Shown here: piece after piece, positions 27,158 through 34,146 of the stretch
How the letters are laid out: each line of letters starts with the position of its first letter
Numbering within the stretch: the first letter of the stretch is position 1
From: Streptomyces nigrescens
GTDB taxonomy: Bacteria; Actinomycetota; Actinomycetes; Streptomycetales; Streptomycetaceae
NCBI GenBank assembly: GCA_024349765.1
Contig: AP026073.1
Location: 6,324,001 to 6,388,000, forward strand
Length of the DNA stretch: 64,000 nt
Direction of reading: 5' to 3'
Program-made: the position numbers and the translations under genes
Notes under the pieces: model-generated
Databases searched by the model: none
Seen by the model: only the letters and a program-made list of their open reading frames with translations
What the model was told of the DNA's origin: nothing

Positions 27158-28267
27158 TCAGCCGTCCGCCTCGCCCTCCGCGATGGCCGCCGCGACCTCG
27201 GCCGTACGGGCCGCCTCCTCGGCGGCGAACCGCTCGGCGTCCAGTTTCTCGGCGAGTTCCTCGTCCTGGGCCATCAGCAGATCGAGATTGGCGTCCCCCA
27301 GCTCGAAGACGCCCAGGTCCACATAGGCGCGCTGGAGCCGTTCGCCCCACAGCCCGATGTCCTTGACGCACGGGACGATCCGGCTGAACAGCAGTTTCCG
27401 GAAGAGGTGCAGGAATTCGGAGCGTTCGGTGAATTCGGCGGCCTCCTTGGGTGGAATGCCGAAGTTCTCCAGGACTTCGAGGCCGCGCAGCCGGTCGCGC
27501 ATCAAATAGCAGCCCTCGATGACGAATTCCTCGCGTTCGCGCAGTTCGGCGTCGGTGAGCTGTTTGTAGTAGTCGCGCAGCGCCATCCGGCCGAAGGCCA
27601 CGTGACGGGCCTCGTCCTGCATGACGTAGGCCAGGATCTGCTTGGGCAGCGGCTTGTCGGTGGTGTCCCGGATCATGCCGAAGGCGGCCAGCGCCAGGCC
27701 CTCGATCAGCACCTGCATGCCGAGGTAGGGCATGTCCCAGCGGGAATCCCTGAGGGTGTCGGCGAGCAGCGCCTGGAGATTGTCGTTGATCGGGTAGAGC
27801 ATCCCGATCTTCTCCTGGAGGAACCGGCTGTATATCTCGGCGTGCCGGGCCTCGTCCATGGTCTGGGTCGCCGAATAGAACTTCGCGTCGAGGTCCGGAA
27901 CGGATTCCACGATCCGGGCCGCGCAGACCATGGCGCCCTGTTCGCCGTGCAGGAACTGGCTGAACTGCCAGGCGGTGTAGTGCTGGCGCAGATCGCCGCG
28001 GTCCTTCTCGGTCATCTTGTCCCAGTACTTCGTGCCGTACAGGGACATCGACTCGTCAGGGGTGCCGAGCGGGTCCTTGGGGTCGACCTCCAGGTCCCAG
28101 TCGATCCGCAGGGTGGCGTCCCACTGCTTGTCCTTGCCCTTCTGGTAGAGCGCGAGCAGCCGGTCGCGCCCGTCGTCGTACTCCCAGTTGAACCGGGCCG
28201 CGCCGGTCGCCGGCACCGCCCACAGGTCGTCGCCCGGGTTGCGCACGTACAGGTCTCGGGTGGACAC
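27158..28267 (-). CDS. Ferritin-like diiron oxidase/oxygenase
   Basis: 369 aa, mostly helical. Four carboxylate/histidine ligand segments in order: FLHGEQGA near 109, MDEARHAEIY near 138, LIEGLALAAF near 188 and QDEARHVAFG near 220. This is the R2/ferritin-like diiron pattern with two ExxH pairs. The reaction is unknown. The C-terminal 35 residues are Ala/Glu-rich. GGAGGAGG precedes the ATG. It is divergent from an AurF-like diiron oxygenase, an unusual pairing. The ADP-ribosylglycohydrolase follows on the same strand. Confidence 0.87.
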   Translation of the reverse strand: MSTRDLYVRNPGDDLWAVPATGAARFNWEYDDGRDRLLALYQKGKDKQWDATLRIDWDLEVDPKDPLGTPDESMSLYGTKYWDKMTEKDRGDLRQHYTAWQFSQFLHGEQGAMVCAARIVESVPDLDAKFYSATQTMDEARHAEIYSRFLQEKIGMLYPINDNLQALLADTLRDSRWDMPYLGMQVLIEGLALAAFGMIRDTTDKPLPKQILAYVMQDEARHVAFGRMALRDYYKQLTDAELREREEFVIEGCYLMRDRLRGLEVLENFGIPPKEAAEFTERSEFLHLFRKLLFSRIVPCVKDIGLWGERLQRAYVDLGVFELGDANLDLLMAQDEELAEKLDAERFAAEEAARTAEVAAAIAEGEADG

Positions 28268-28363
28268 GGACGCCTCCTCCGCTCGCCAACCGCCATGTCA
28301 TCGGCGGTGGTTGGCAGGCTCACACGTTTCTTACCGGCGGGTCAATAAGTCGTGCGGGAGGGA

Positions 28364-28392
28364 TTGACGAGCTTGCTGACAAGCAGTCTCAT
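28364..28392 (+). promoter_or_regulatory. Candidate promoter with an embedded operator
   Basis: TTGACG, a 17-base spacer and TCTCAT, ending 46 bases before the AurF-like start. The spacer holds GCTTG-CTGA-CAAGC (28371-28384), an inverted repeat placed to block RNA polymerase. The TetR gene downstream is a candidate ligand. Confidence 0.45.
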
Positions 28393-28438
28393 AAGAGCTG
28401 ACCGCGGGTAACACGCCACTAGCGAGGTAGCCACAGCC

Positions 28439-29386
28439 ATGACGAGCGCGCCCACCGCACTGACCGCGACGGACACCGAAGTCCTCCGGGACGCCCTCGG
28501 TCTGCTCAAGGACCGGGAACAGGTCGCCGAGCGACTGCTCGACTCCTCGGCCAAGCACTCCTTCGACCCCGACACCGAACTCGACTGGGACGCGCCCCTC
28601 GAAGAGGGCAAGTGGTTCTGGCCGCCGGAGCTGGTCTCGCTCTACGACACGCCCCTGTGGAAGAAGATGTCGCTGGAGCAGCAGCAGGACCTCGCCCGCC
28701 ACGAGGCCGCCTCGCTCGCCTCGCTGGGCATCTGGTTCGAGATCATCCTGATGCAGCTGCTGGTCCGGCACATCTACGACAAGCCGGTGACCAGCGCCCA
28801 CGTCCGCTACGCACTCACCGAGATCGCCGACGAGTGCCGGCACTCCAAGATGTTCGCGCGCATGATCCAGCGCGGCGGGGCGCCCACCTACCCGGTCTCC
28901 CGCCTCAACCACCACCTCGCCCGGATCCTCAAGACCGTCTCCACCACCCCCGGTTCGTTCGCCTGCACCCTGCTCGGCGAGGAGATCCTGGACTGGATGC
29001 AGCGGCTGACCTTCCCGGACGAGCGGGTGCAGAGCCTGGTGCGCGGGGTGACCCGGATCCACGTCGTCGAGGAGGCCCGGCACGTCCGCTACGCCCGCGA
29101 GGAACTCCGCCGCCAGATGGTCACCGCACCCCGCTGGGAGCGGGAGTTGACCCGCCTCAGCTGCGGCGAGGCGGCCCGGGTGTTCTCCGTCGCCTTCGTC
29201 AATCCGGACGTGTACCGCAATGTCGGGCTGGACAAGCGGGAGGCGGTGGCCCAGGTGAAGGCCAGCGGCCACCGCCGCGAGGTGATGCAGTCCGGCGCCC
29301 GGCGGCTGACCGACTTCCTCGACGAGATCGGCGTACTGCGCGGCGTGGGCCGCCGGCTGTGGCGCAGCTCGGGCCTGCTGGCCTGA
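28439..29386 (+). CDS. AurF-like diiron oxygenase
   Basis: 315 aa resembling the p-aminobenzoate N-oxygenase AurF family. Ligand segments are ARHEAASLASLGIWFE near 82-97, IADECRHSKMF near 126-136, GEEILDWM near 180 and VVEEARHVRYAREEL near 207. AurF members oxidise aryl amines to nitro groups, but many relatives are uncharacterised and no amine-forming pathway is visible here. Start ATG 28439. It is divergent from another diiron gene, with a TetR regulator 74 bases downstream, so the three may form one regulated unit. Confidence 0.87.
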   Translation: MTSAPTALTATDTEVLRDALGLLKDREQVAERLLDSSAKHSFDPDTELDWDAPLEEGKWFWPPELVSLYDTPLWKKMSLEQQQDLARHEAASLASLGIWFEIILMQLLVRHIYDKPVTSAHVRYALTEIADECRHSKMFARMIQRGGAPTYPVSRLNHHLARILKTVSTTPGSFACTLLGEEILDWMQRLTFPDERVQSLVRGVTRIHVVEEARHVRYAREELRRQMVTAPRWERELTRLSCGEAARVFSVAFVNPDVYRNVGLDKREAVAQVKASGHRREVMQSGARRLTDFLDEIGVLRGVGRRLWRSSGLLA

Positions 29387-29460
29387 AGCGGCCGGCCGCG
29401 GCGACCGTTGGGGGCGAGCACCTGTACGAGCGGAAATCCGGGGCGGTTACGCTGCTGCCC

Positions 29461-30201
29461 ATGAACGGCAGCGGCACCGCCCCAGCAGTACCCCGACCCG
29501 CCTACCGCAGGCTGAGCGTCGAGCAGCGCCGCAGCCAACTGCTCGCGGCGGCCCTCGGGCTGTTCGCGCAGCACGCACCGGAGGACGTCTCGCTGGACGA
29601 CGTGGCCACCGCCGCCCAGGTCTCGCGGCCGCTCGTCTACCGCTACTTCCCCGGCGGCAAGCAGCAGTTGTACGAGGCCGCGCTGCGCAGTGCCGCGGAC
29701 ATCCTGGAGCGCTGCTTCGCCGAGCCCGAGACCGGGCCGCTCACCCAGCGGCTGTCCCGTGCGCTGGACCGCTACCTGGCGTTCGTCGACGAACACGACG
29801 CCGGCTTCAGCGCGCTGCTCCAGGGCGGCAGCGTCGTGGAGACCTCCCGTACGAGCGCGATCGTGGACGAGGTGCGGCGCGCCGCGGCCGACCAGATCCT
29901 GCGCCACCTGGGCGAGCCGGAACCGGGCCTGCGGCTGCGGATGACGGTCCGGATGTGGATCACCGCCGTCGAGGGCGCCTCGCTGATCTGGCTCGACGAG
30001 GGCAAGCGGCCGCCGCTCGACGAGCTGCGCGACTGGCTGGTCGACCACTTCGTCGCCCTGCTCACCGCGACCGCGGCACGCGATCCGCAGACCGCGCGGG
30101 TGACCCGGGGCGCGCTGCGGATGGAGTCCTCCGAAGGCCCGGTCGGCGACCTGGCCCGCCGCATCCTGCCGGTCGTGAGTGACGCCACCCACCTGCTGTG
30201 A
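29461..30201 (+). CDS. TetR-family transcriptional regulator
   Basis: 246 aa. The N-terminal helix-turn-helix (residues 20-68) contains DVSLDDVATAAQVSRPLVYRYFPGGKQQLYEAAL, typical TetR. The C-terminal ligand domain is unassigned. It follows the AurF-like gene on the same strand and probably controls the divergent diiron genes. TACGCT lies seven bases before the ATG and no ribosome site is present, suggesting leaderless transcription. Confidence 0.94.
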   Translation: MNGSGTAPAVPRPAYRRLSVEQRRSQLLAAALGLFAQHAPEDVSLDDVATAAQVSRPLVYRYFPGGKQQLYEAALRSAADILERCFAEPETGPLTQRLSRALDRYLAFVDEHDAGFSALLQGGSVVETSRTSAIVDEVRRAAADQILRHLGEPEPGLRLRMTVRMWITAVEGASLIWLDEGKRPPLDELRDWLVDHFVALLTATAARDPQTARVTRGALRMESSEGPVGDLARRILPVVSDATHLL

Positions 30202-30237
30202 CCTGCACGGCGACCCCCGTGATGTGAGACTGGGGGC

Positions 30238-30501
30238 GTGCGAAGCGAGAACACGCCCTTCGTGGGCGGCCCCCTGGACGGCCGGGTGCTGCCCGTACTG
30301 GTCGGGATGACCGGCCAGCCCCCGAAGACCTACGAGATCCCGGTACCGAACGACGACGGACGGCCCCCGACGGTGCATGTCTATCGACGGGTGCCGGGAC
30401 GGGTGGGGCGCCTGGGGTTGCCACGGGGGTGGAAATACGAATACGTCTCGGAGGCCAAGGGGACGTCCAGGGGCCTCAAGTGGCCCTGGACGAAGGGGTG
30501 A
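30238..30501 (+). CDS. Small conserved protein of unknown function
   Basis: 87 aa, basic C-terminus, no signal peptide or membrane segment. NTPFVGGPLDGRVLPV and the tyrosine-rich KYEYVSEAKG end resemble small streptomycete proteins I have seen without function. The GTG start at 30238 has GAGACT six bases upstream and no ribosome site, so leaderless. It is co-directional with the TetR gene, 36 bases after it. The downstream region is the repeat island. Confidence 0.7.
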   Translation: MRSENTPFVGGPLDGRVLPVLVGMTGQPPKTYEIPVPNDDGRPPTVHVYRRVPGRVGRLGLPRGWKYEYVSEAKGTSRGLKWPWTKG

Positions 30502-30521
30502 GCGAACAGCGAACTCCCCCA

Positions 30522-30750
30522 CGTACCTGGCTTTCCCGCCGCGGGTCGTCTCGCCGTTGCGCGCTTTGCGGCGCCTCCCACGTACCCGGCCGTCCCGCCG
30601 CGGTTGTTCTCGCCGTTGCGCGCTTTGCGGCGCCTCCCACGTACCCGGCCGTCCCGCCGCGGTTGTTCTCGCCGTTGCGCGCTTTGCGGCGCCTCCCACG
30701 TACCTGTCTGGCTCGCCGCGGTTGTTCTCGCCGTTGCGCCTGCGGCGGGC
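30522..30750 (+). repeat. 59-bp tandem repeat, nearly four copies
   Basis: Units start with CGTACC at 30522, 30581, 30640 and 30699, each followed by a GCCGCGG(G/T)T and CGCCGTTGCGC core. Units 2 and 3 are identical to the eye. The fourth is the outer end of the left arm of the inverted repeat. A further copy lies inverted at the outer end of the right arm (about 31114-31168). Confidence 0.9.
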
Positions 30751-30781
30751 TAGGTCGTTGTGGGTGCGGTGACGGACCTCC

Positions 30782-30831
30782 GGGGGCTTGTTCGTGGACT
30801 GCTGACGCTTTACGTCCACGAACAAGCCCCC
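30782..30831. repeat. Left internal hairpin
   Basis: A perfect 18-bp stem (GGGGGCTTGTTCGTGGAC and complement) around the 14-base loop TGCTGACGCTTTAC. Confidence 0.92.
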
Positions 30832-31030
30832 TCCGGCCCGTCCCCTCCCGTTGGGGGAGGGGAAGAGGCCGGTGGGGGCGAGCGGTGTTCTCACGTACGC
30901 GCGGTGGAGTGGGTGGGGGTGCTCAGCCACGGGTGGGGGCGTATCCGTGCTGACGAGCACCGAACCTAGCGGCGACGCCCGCCCCCACCCACCGTTTCCT
31001 TCCCCCCCCAACGGGAGGGGACGGGCCGGA

Positions 31031-31080
31031 GGGGCCGGTTGTGTGGACGTAAAGCGTCAGCAGTCCACACAACCGGCCCC
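31031..31080. repeat. Right internal hairpin
   Basis: A perfect 18-bp stem (GGGGCCGGTTGTGTGGAC and complement). Its loop is the exact reverse complement of the left loop. The middle eight stem pairs differ from the left hairpin yet remain fully paired. Confidence 0.92.
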
Positions 31081-31170
31081 GGAGGCCCGTCACCGCACCC
31101 ACAAACAACCCAGCCCGCCGCAGGCGCAACGGCGAGACGACCCGCGGCGGGACAGCCAGGTACGTGGGAT

Positions 31171-32421
31171 TCAGCCGAGCGACGCGAGATACGCCGCGGC
31201 CTTGTCCGGTTCGAAGAAGAAGTTCTCGAAGTCGGACGGGTCGTTGAAGCCGTTGGCGAAGCGGTCGGCGACGGGCTGGAGCTGGCCGGCCGCGCCGAGG
31301 ATGTTCAGGACGTGCTCCGGCGGCGGGGCCAGCATCGCGTTGGTCCACTTGGTGACGTGCTGGGCGGTGTCCCAGTAGCGGTCGAACGTGGCCTGCATCC
31401 ACTCCTCGTCGAACGGCTCCGCACCGCGCTCCACAATGGAGGAGAGGTAGGCGGCGGCGCACTTGGAGGCCGAGTTGGAGCCCTGGCCGGTGATCGGGTC
31501 GTTGGCGACGACCACGTCGGCGACGCCGAGGACCAGGCCGCCGGAGGGCAGCCGGCCGATCGGGTTGCGCACGGTGGGCGCGTAGCGGCCGGCCAGCGTG
31601 CCGTTGGCGTCGGTCAGTTCGACCTTGGTGCAGCGGTCGTACTCCCACGGCAGGAACGTCTTCATCAGGTCCAGGGTGACGGCCAGGTGCTCGGCGGGGT
31701 CCTTGACCTGCCCGAAGACGTCCAGCGGGCCGCCGGGGATGCCCTCCCAGAAGAGGATGTCGGCGCGGCCGGAGGTGGTGAGCGTCGGCATCACGAAGAG
31801 CTCGCCGACACCGGGAACGACGTTGCAGCGCACCGCCTCGAAGTCGGGGTGCTCCGGGCGGGGGCCCATGCCGTGCACGTAGGCGACGGCCAGCGCCCGC
31901 TGCGGGGCGTCGTACGGCGAACGGGAGGCGTCCCGGCCGAACATGGACACCAGCTCGCCCTTGCCGGCCGAGACCATCGTCAGGTCGTAGCGGCTCGCGA
32001 AGAAGTCCAGGTCGGAGACGGCGGCGCCGTGGATGACGAGCTGGCCGCCGCGCTGCGCGAAGGTCTCCATCCAGCCGGCCATCTTCACCCGCTGGTCGAC
32101 GGACTGGGCGTAGCCGTCGAGCGTGCCGACCCAGTCGATGGCGCGCTGGGTGCCGTCGGGTCCCTCGTGGCTGCCGGGGGCGGCGACGGAGACGCCGAGG
32201 CCCTCGATGCGCGGGGCCTGGCTCTCCCAGAAGTTGATGTCGAGGTCGCGCTCGTGCTGGAGGGCGGTGTGGAACATGCACTGCGTCGACATGACCCGGC
32301 CGGAGCGGATCTCGTCGGCGGTGCGGTTGGACATGAGGGTGACCTCGTAGCCCTTGGACTGCAGGCCCAGGGCGAGCTGGAGACCGGACTGGCCGGCTCC
32401 GATGATGAGTATCTTCCGCAT
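31171..32421 (-). CDS. StyA-type FAD-dependent monooxygenase (styrene/indole monooxygenase family)
   Basis: 416 aa. It starts with the FAD-binding GxGxxG (KILIIGAGQSGLQLA), and has an FMHTALQHE-like segment and a C-terminal GVADVVVANDPITGQGSNSASKCAA flavin-contact motif characteristic of StyA/IndA epoxidases. These use reduced FAD from a separate reductase (StyB); no such gene is in the window. It lies 177 bases after cvnD on the same strand and may be the effector gene of the conservon, the place where P450s often stand. I choose ATG 32421; a longer frame reads the upstream repeat. Confidence 0.88.
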   Translation of the reverse strand: MRKILIIGAGQSGLQLALGLQSKGYEVTLMSNRTADEIRSGRVMSTQCMFHTALQHERDLDINFWESQAPRIEGLGVSVAAPGSHEGPDGTQRAIDWVGTLDGYAQSVDQRVKMAGWMETFAQRGGQLVIHGAAVSDLDFFASRYDLTMVSAGKGELVSMFGRDASRSPYDAPQRALAVAYVHGMGPRPEHPDFEAVRCNVVPGVGELFVMPTLTTSGRADILFWEGIPGGPLDVFGQVKDPAEHLAVTLDLMKTFLPWEYDRCTKVELTDANGTLAGRYAPTVRNPIGRLPSGGLVLGVADVVVANDPITGQGSNSASKCAAAYLSSIVERGAEPFDEEWMQATFDRYWDTAQHVTKWTNAMLAPPPEHVLNILGAAGQLQPVADRFANGFNDPSDFENFFFEPDKAAAYLASLG

Positions 32422-32493
32422 GGCGGCACTCTTCTCTGCTACTGCGATGTTCGGGGGTGAGGGGTGGGGGTCGTGCGAGGGGTGGCCCCTCAG

Positions 32494-32597
32494 GGGACGG
32501 GCCCATGGGGGCGGGCCCGTAGGAGGACCGGTCCTCGGGAGGACCGGCCCGTAGGCGGACCGGCCCATGGGCGGACCGGTCCTTGGGAGGGCCGGCC
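32494..32597 (-). repeat. Iterated palindromic GGACCGG(T/C)CC units
   Basis: Six imperfect units of about 16-19 bases between cvnD and the monooxygenase. They include the perfect 14-bp palindrome GAGGACCGGTCCTC (32523-32536), a second GGACCGGTCC at 32573 and two GGACCGGCCC variants. It could be an operator array, terminator or repeat. Confidence 0.7.
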
Positions 32598-32598
32598 G

Positions 32599-33273
32599 TT
32601 ACTCCGGCGTTGCTTCCAGGGCGTGGCCGACCAGGGCGAGCAGCGACTGGATCACGGTGGTCCGCTTGCGCGCGTCCATGATCACGATCGGTACCTGTGC
32701 CGGTACGGTCAGCGCCTCGCGGACGTCCTCGGCCTGGTAGCTGTCGGTGCCCTCGAAGTGGTTGACCGCGACGATGTAGGGCAGCCCGCAGCTCTCGAAG
32801 TAGTCCAGCGCCGGGAAGCAGTCCTCCAGCCGTCGGGTGTCGGCCATCACGATCGCGCCGATCGCGCCGCGCACCAGGTCGTCCCACATGAACCAGAACC
32901 GCTGCTGTCCGGGCGTGCCGAACAGGTACAGGACCAGTTCCTGGTCGAGGGTGATCCGCCCGAAGTCCATCGCGACCGTGGTCGTGGTCTTCTCCGGGGT
33001 GGCGGTCAGATCGTCGGTGCCCTCGCTGGCCTGGGTCATCACCGCCTCGGTCTGCAGCGGGGTGATCTCCGAGACCGAACCGACGAACGTGGTCTTGCCG
33101 ACACCGAAGCCGCCGGCCACCACGATCTTGGTGGCGATCGGCGCCCGCGACCGGTCCGTCTGCCAGCTCTGCAGCCCCGCGTCGGCGGCCGTGGCCACCG
33201 GGCCGGCCTGACCCACGGAACCGGCGGTCGTCGTCGGCCCGGCCGATATCGTGTCAGAGCCTGTGAAGTCCAC
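32599..33273 (-). CDS. cvnD: Conservon GTP-binding protein CvnD
   Basis: 224 aa small GTPase-like protein of the conservon. Walker A GGFGVGKTT (54-62), an effector-type TTVAMDFGRI, a G3-like YLFGTPGQQRFW near 117 and a VAVNHFEGTD motif in the NKxD position. Conservons are thought to be membrane-associated signalling complexes resembling GPCR modules. Start GTG 33273; it overlaps the cvnC 3' end by 20 bases. It is the last conservon gene before the monooxygenase. Confidence 0.96.
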   Translation of the reverse strand: MDFTGSDTISAGPTTTAGSVGQAGPVATAADAGLQSWQTDRSRAPIATKIVVAGGFGVGKTTFVGSVSEITPLQTEAVMTQASEGTDDLTATPEKTTTTVAMDFGRITLDQELVLYLFGTPGQQRFWFMWDDLVRGAIGAIVMADTRRLEDCFPALDYFESCGLPYIVAVNHFEGTDSYQAEDVREALTVPAQVPIVIMDARKRTTVIQSLLALVGHALEATPE

Positions 33274-33655
33274 TCAGCACCCTTTCGAGCAGCGCGCGGT
33301 CGGGCCGGCCGGTGCCGTGCCCGGTGCCGTAGACGCGAATCTTTCCCTGGTCGGCGAGGTCGCTGAGCAGGACGCGGACCACGCCCAGCGGCATCTTGAG
33401 GAGGGCGGAGATCTCCGCCACCGAGCGCATCCGGCGGCAGAGCTCGACGATCGCCCGCATCTCCGGCATCACCCGGTCGCCCCAGCCGCCGGACGTGAGC
33501 TCGCGCCGCTCTTCGGGGGCTTCCAGCGCGGCCACGAAGGTCTCGACGAGCAGCACATGGCCGAATCGCGTCCGGCCGCCGGTGAGCGAATACGGCCGCA
33601 CGCGCGAGGGTTTGCGATCCCCGCCGCGCACGGGGAGTTTGGGGGACTTGCTCAC
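33254..33655 (-). CDS. cvnC: Conservon DUF742 protein CvnC
   Basis: 133 aa. The DUF742 winged-helix-like core reads SVAEISALLKMPLGVVRVLLSDLADQGKIRV, preceded by RVRPYSLTGGRT. Its role in the conservon is structural or regulatory and not defined. GTG 33655 overlaps the cvnB stop by four bases (GTGA), and its own 3' end overlaps cvnD. Confidence 0.96.
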   Translation of the reverse strand: MSKSPKLPVRGGDRKPSRVRPYSLTGGRTRFGHVLLVETFVAALEAPEERRELTSGGWGDRVMPEMRAIVELCRRMRSVAEISALLKMPLGVVRVLLSDLADQGKIRVYGTGHGTGRPDRALLERVLSGLHRL

Positions 33656-34146
33656 TGGGCGCTCTCCATCGACTTGCGGAGTTCGGTGCGGAGTTCGGGG
33701 GTGAGGACGTGGCCGGCCCGGCCGACGAACAGTGCCATGTGATAGGCGATGACGCTCATGTCGCAGTCCGGTGCGGCGTGCACGCCGAGCAGCGAACCGT
33801 CGCTGATCGACATCACGAACACGCTGGCCTCGTCCATCGTGATCATCGTCTGCTTGACGGCCCCGCCGTCCATCAGCTTCGCGGCACCCTGGGTGAGGCT
33901 GCCGAGTCCGGACACGATGGTGGCCAGGTCGGCGCTGGACCCGCGGGGGCCGCCGGCGCCGCCGGGGCGTGCCGCCTCGTCCACCCGGTCAGGGTCGGAG
34001 CTGAGCAGCAGCAGTCCGTCGGAGGAGACCACCGCGACCGAGCGGATGCCCGGCACCTCCTCCACCAAGTTGCTCAGCAACCAGTGGAGATTGCGGGCCT
34101 GGCTGCTCAGTCCTTGTCCGTAAGCAGTGGGCGCTTGCGCCTTCAC
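33652..34146 (-). CDS. cvnB: Conservon roadblock/LC7 protein CvnB
   Basis: 164 aa with a roadblock/LC7 fold (NLVEEVPGIRSVAVVSSDGLLLLSSD, then GAVKQTMITMDEASVFVMSI and SLLGVHA). In conservons this protein is proposed to modulate the CvnD GTPase. GTG 34146 overlaps the cvnA stop by four bases. It is the second gene of the cvnABCD operon. Confidence 0.96.
   Translation of the reverse strand: MKAQAPTAYGQGLSSQARNLHWLLSNLVEEVPGIRSVAVVSSDGLLLLSSDPDRVDEAARPGGAGGPRGSSADLATIVSGLGSLTQGAAKLMDGGAVKQTMITMDEASVFVMSISDGSLLGVHAAPDCDMSVIAYHMALFVGRAGHVLTPELRTELRKSMESAQ

Larger units (their letters stand above)
30699..31168. repeat. Long inverted repeat element (arms about 175 bases)
   Basis: The left arm (30699 to about 30876) matches the reverse complement of the right arm (about 30988 to 31168) almost throughout, including GCCTGCGGCGGGCT, GGTGCGGTGACGG and CCGTCCCCTCCCGTTGGGG. 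The spacer is about 110 bases with no gene. The right arm ends two bases from the monooxygenase stop codon. No transposase and no target duplication are evident, so a MITE-like or structural-RNA element are both possible. Confidence 0.85.
30502..31170. other. Repeat island between convergent genes
   Basis: 669 bases with no supported gene between a plus-strand small gene and the minus-strand monooxygenase. It holds a 59-bp tandem repeat (30522-30750) and a long imperfect inverted repeat with arms of about 175 bases (30699-30876 and 30988-31168). Each arm carries a perfect 18-bp hairpin. Open frames here come from the repeats and have no ribosome sites. Confidence 0.85.

Noticed and set aside
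30522-30750. Possible CRISPR array
   Set aside because: The 59-bp units are head-to-tail repeats without unique spacers, and no cas gene is present.
30699-31168. Insertion sequence
   Set aside because: Inverted arms are long, but no transposase frame lies between them and no target-site duplication is visible.
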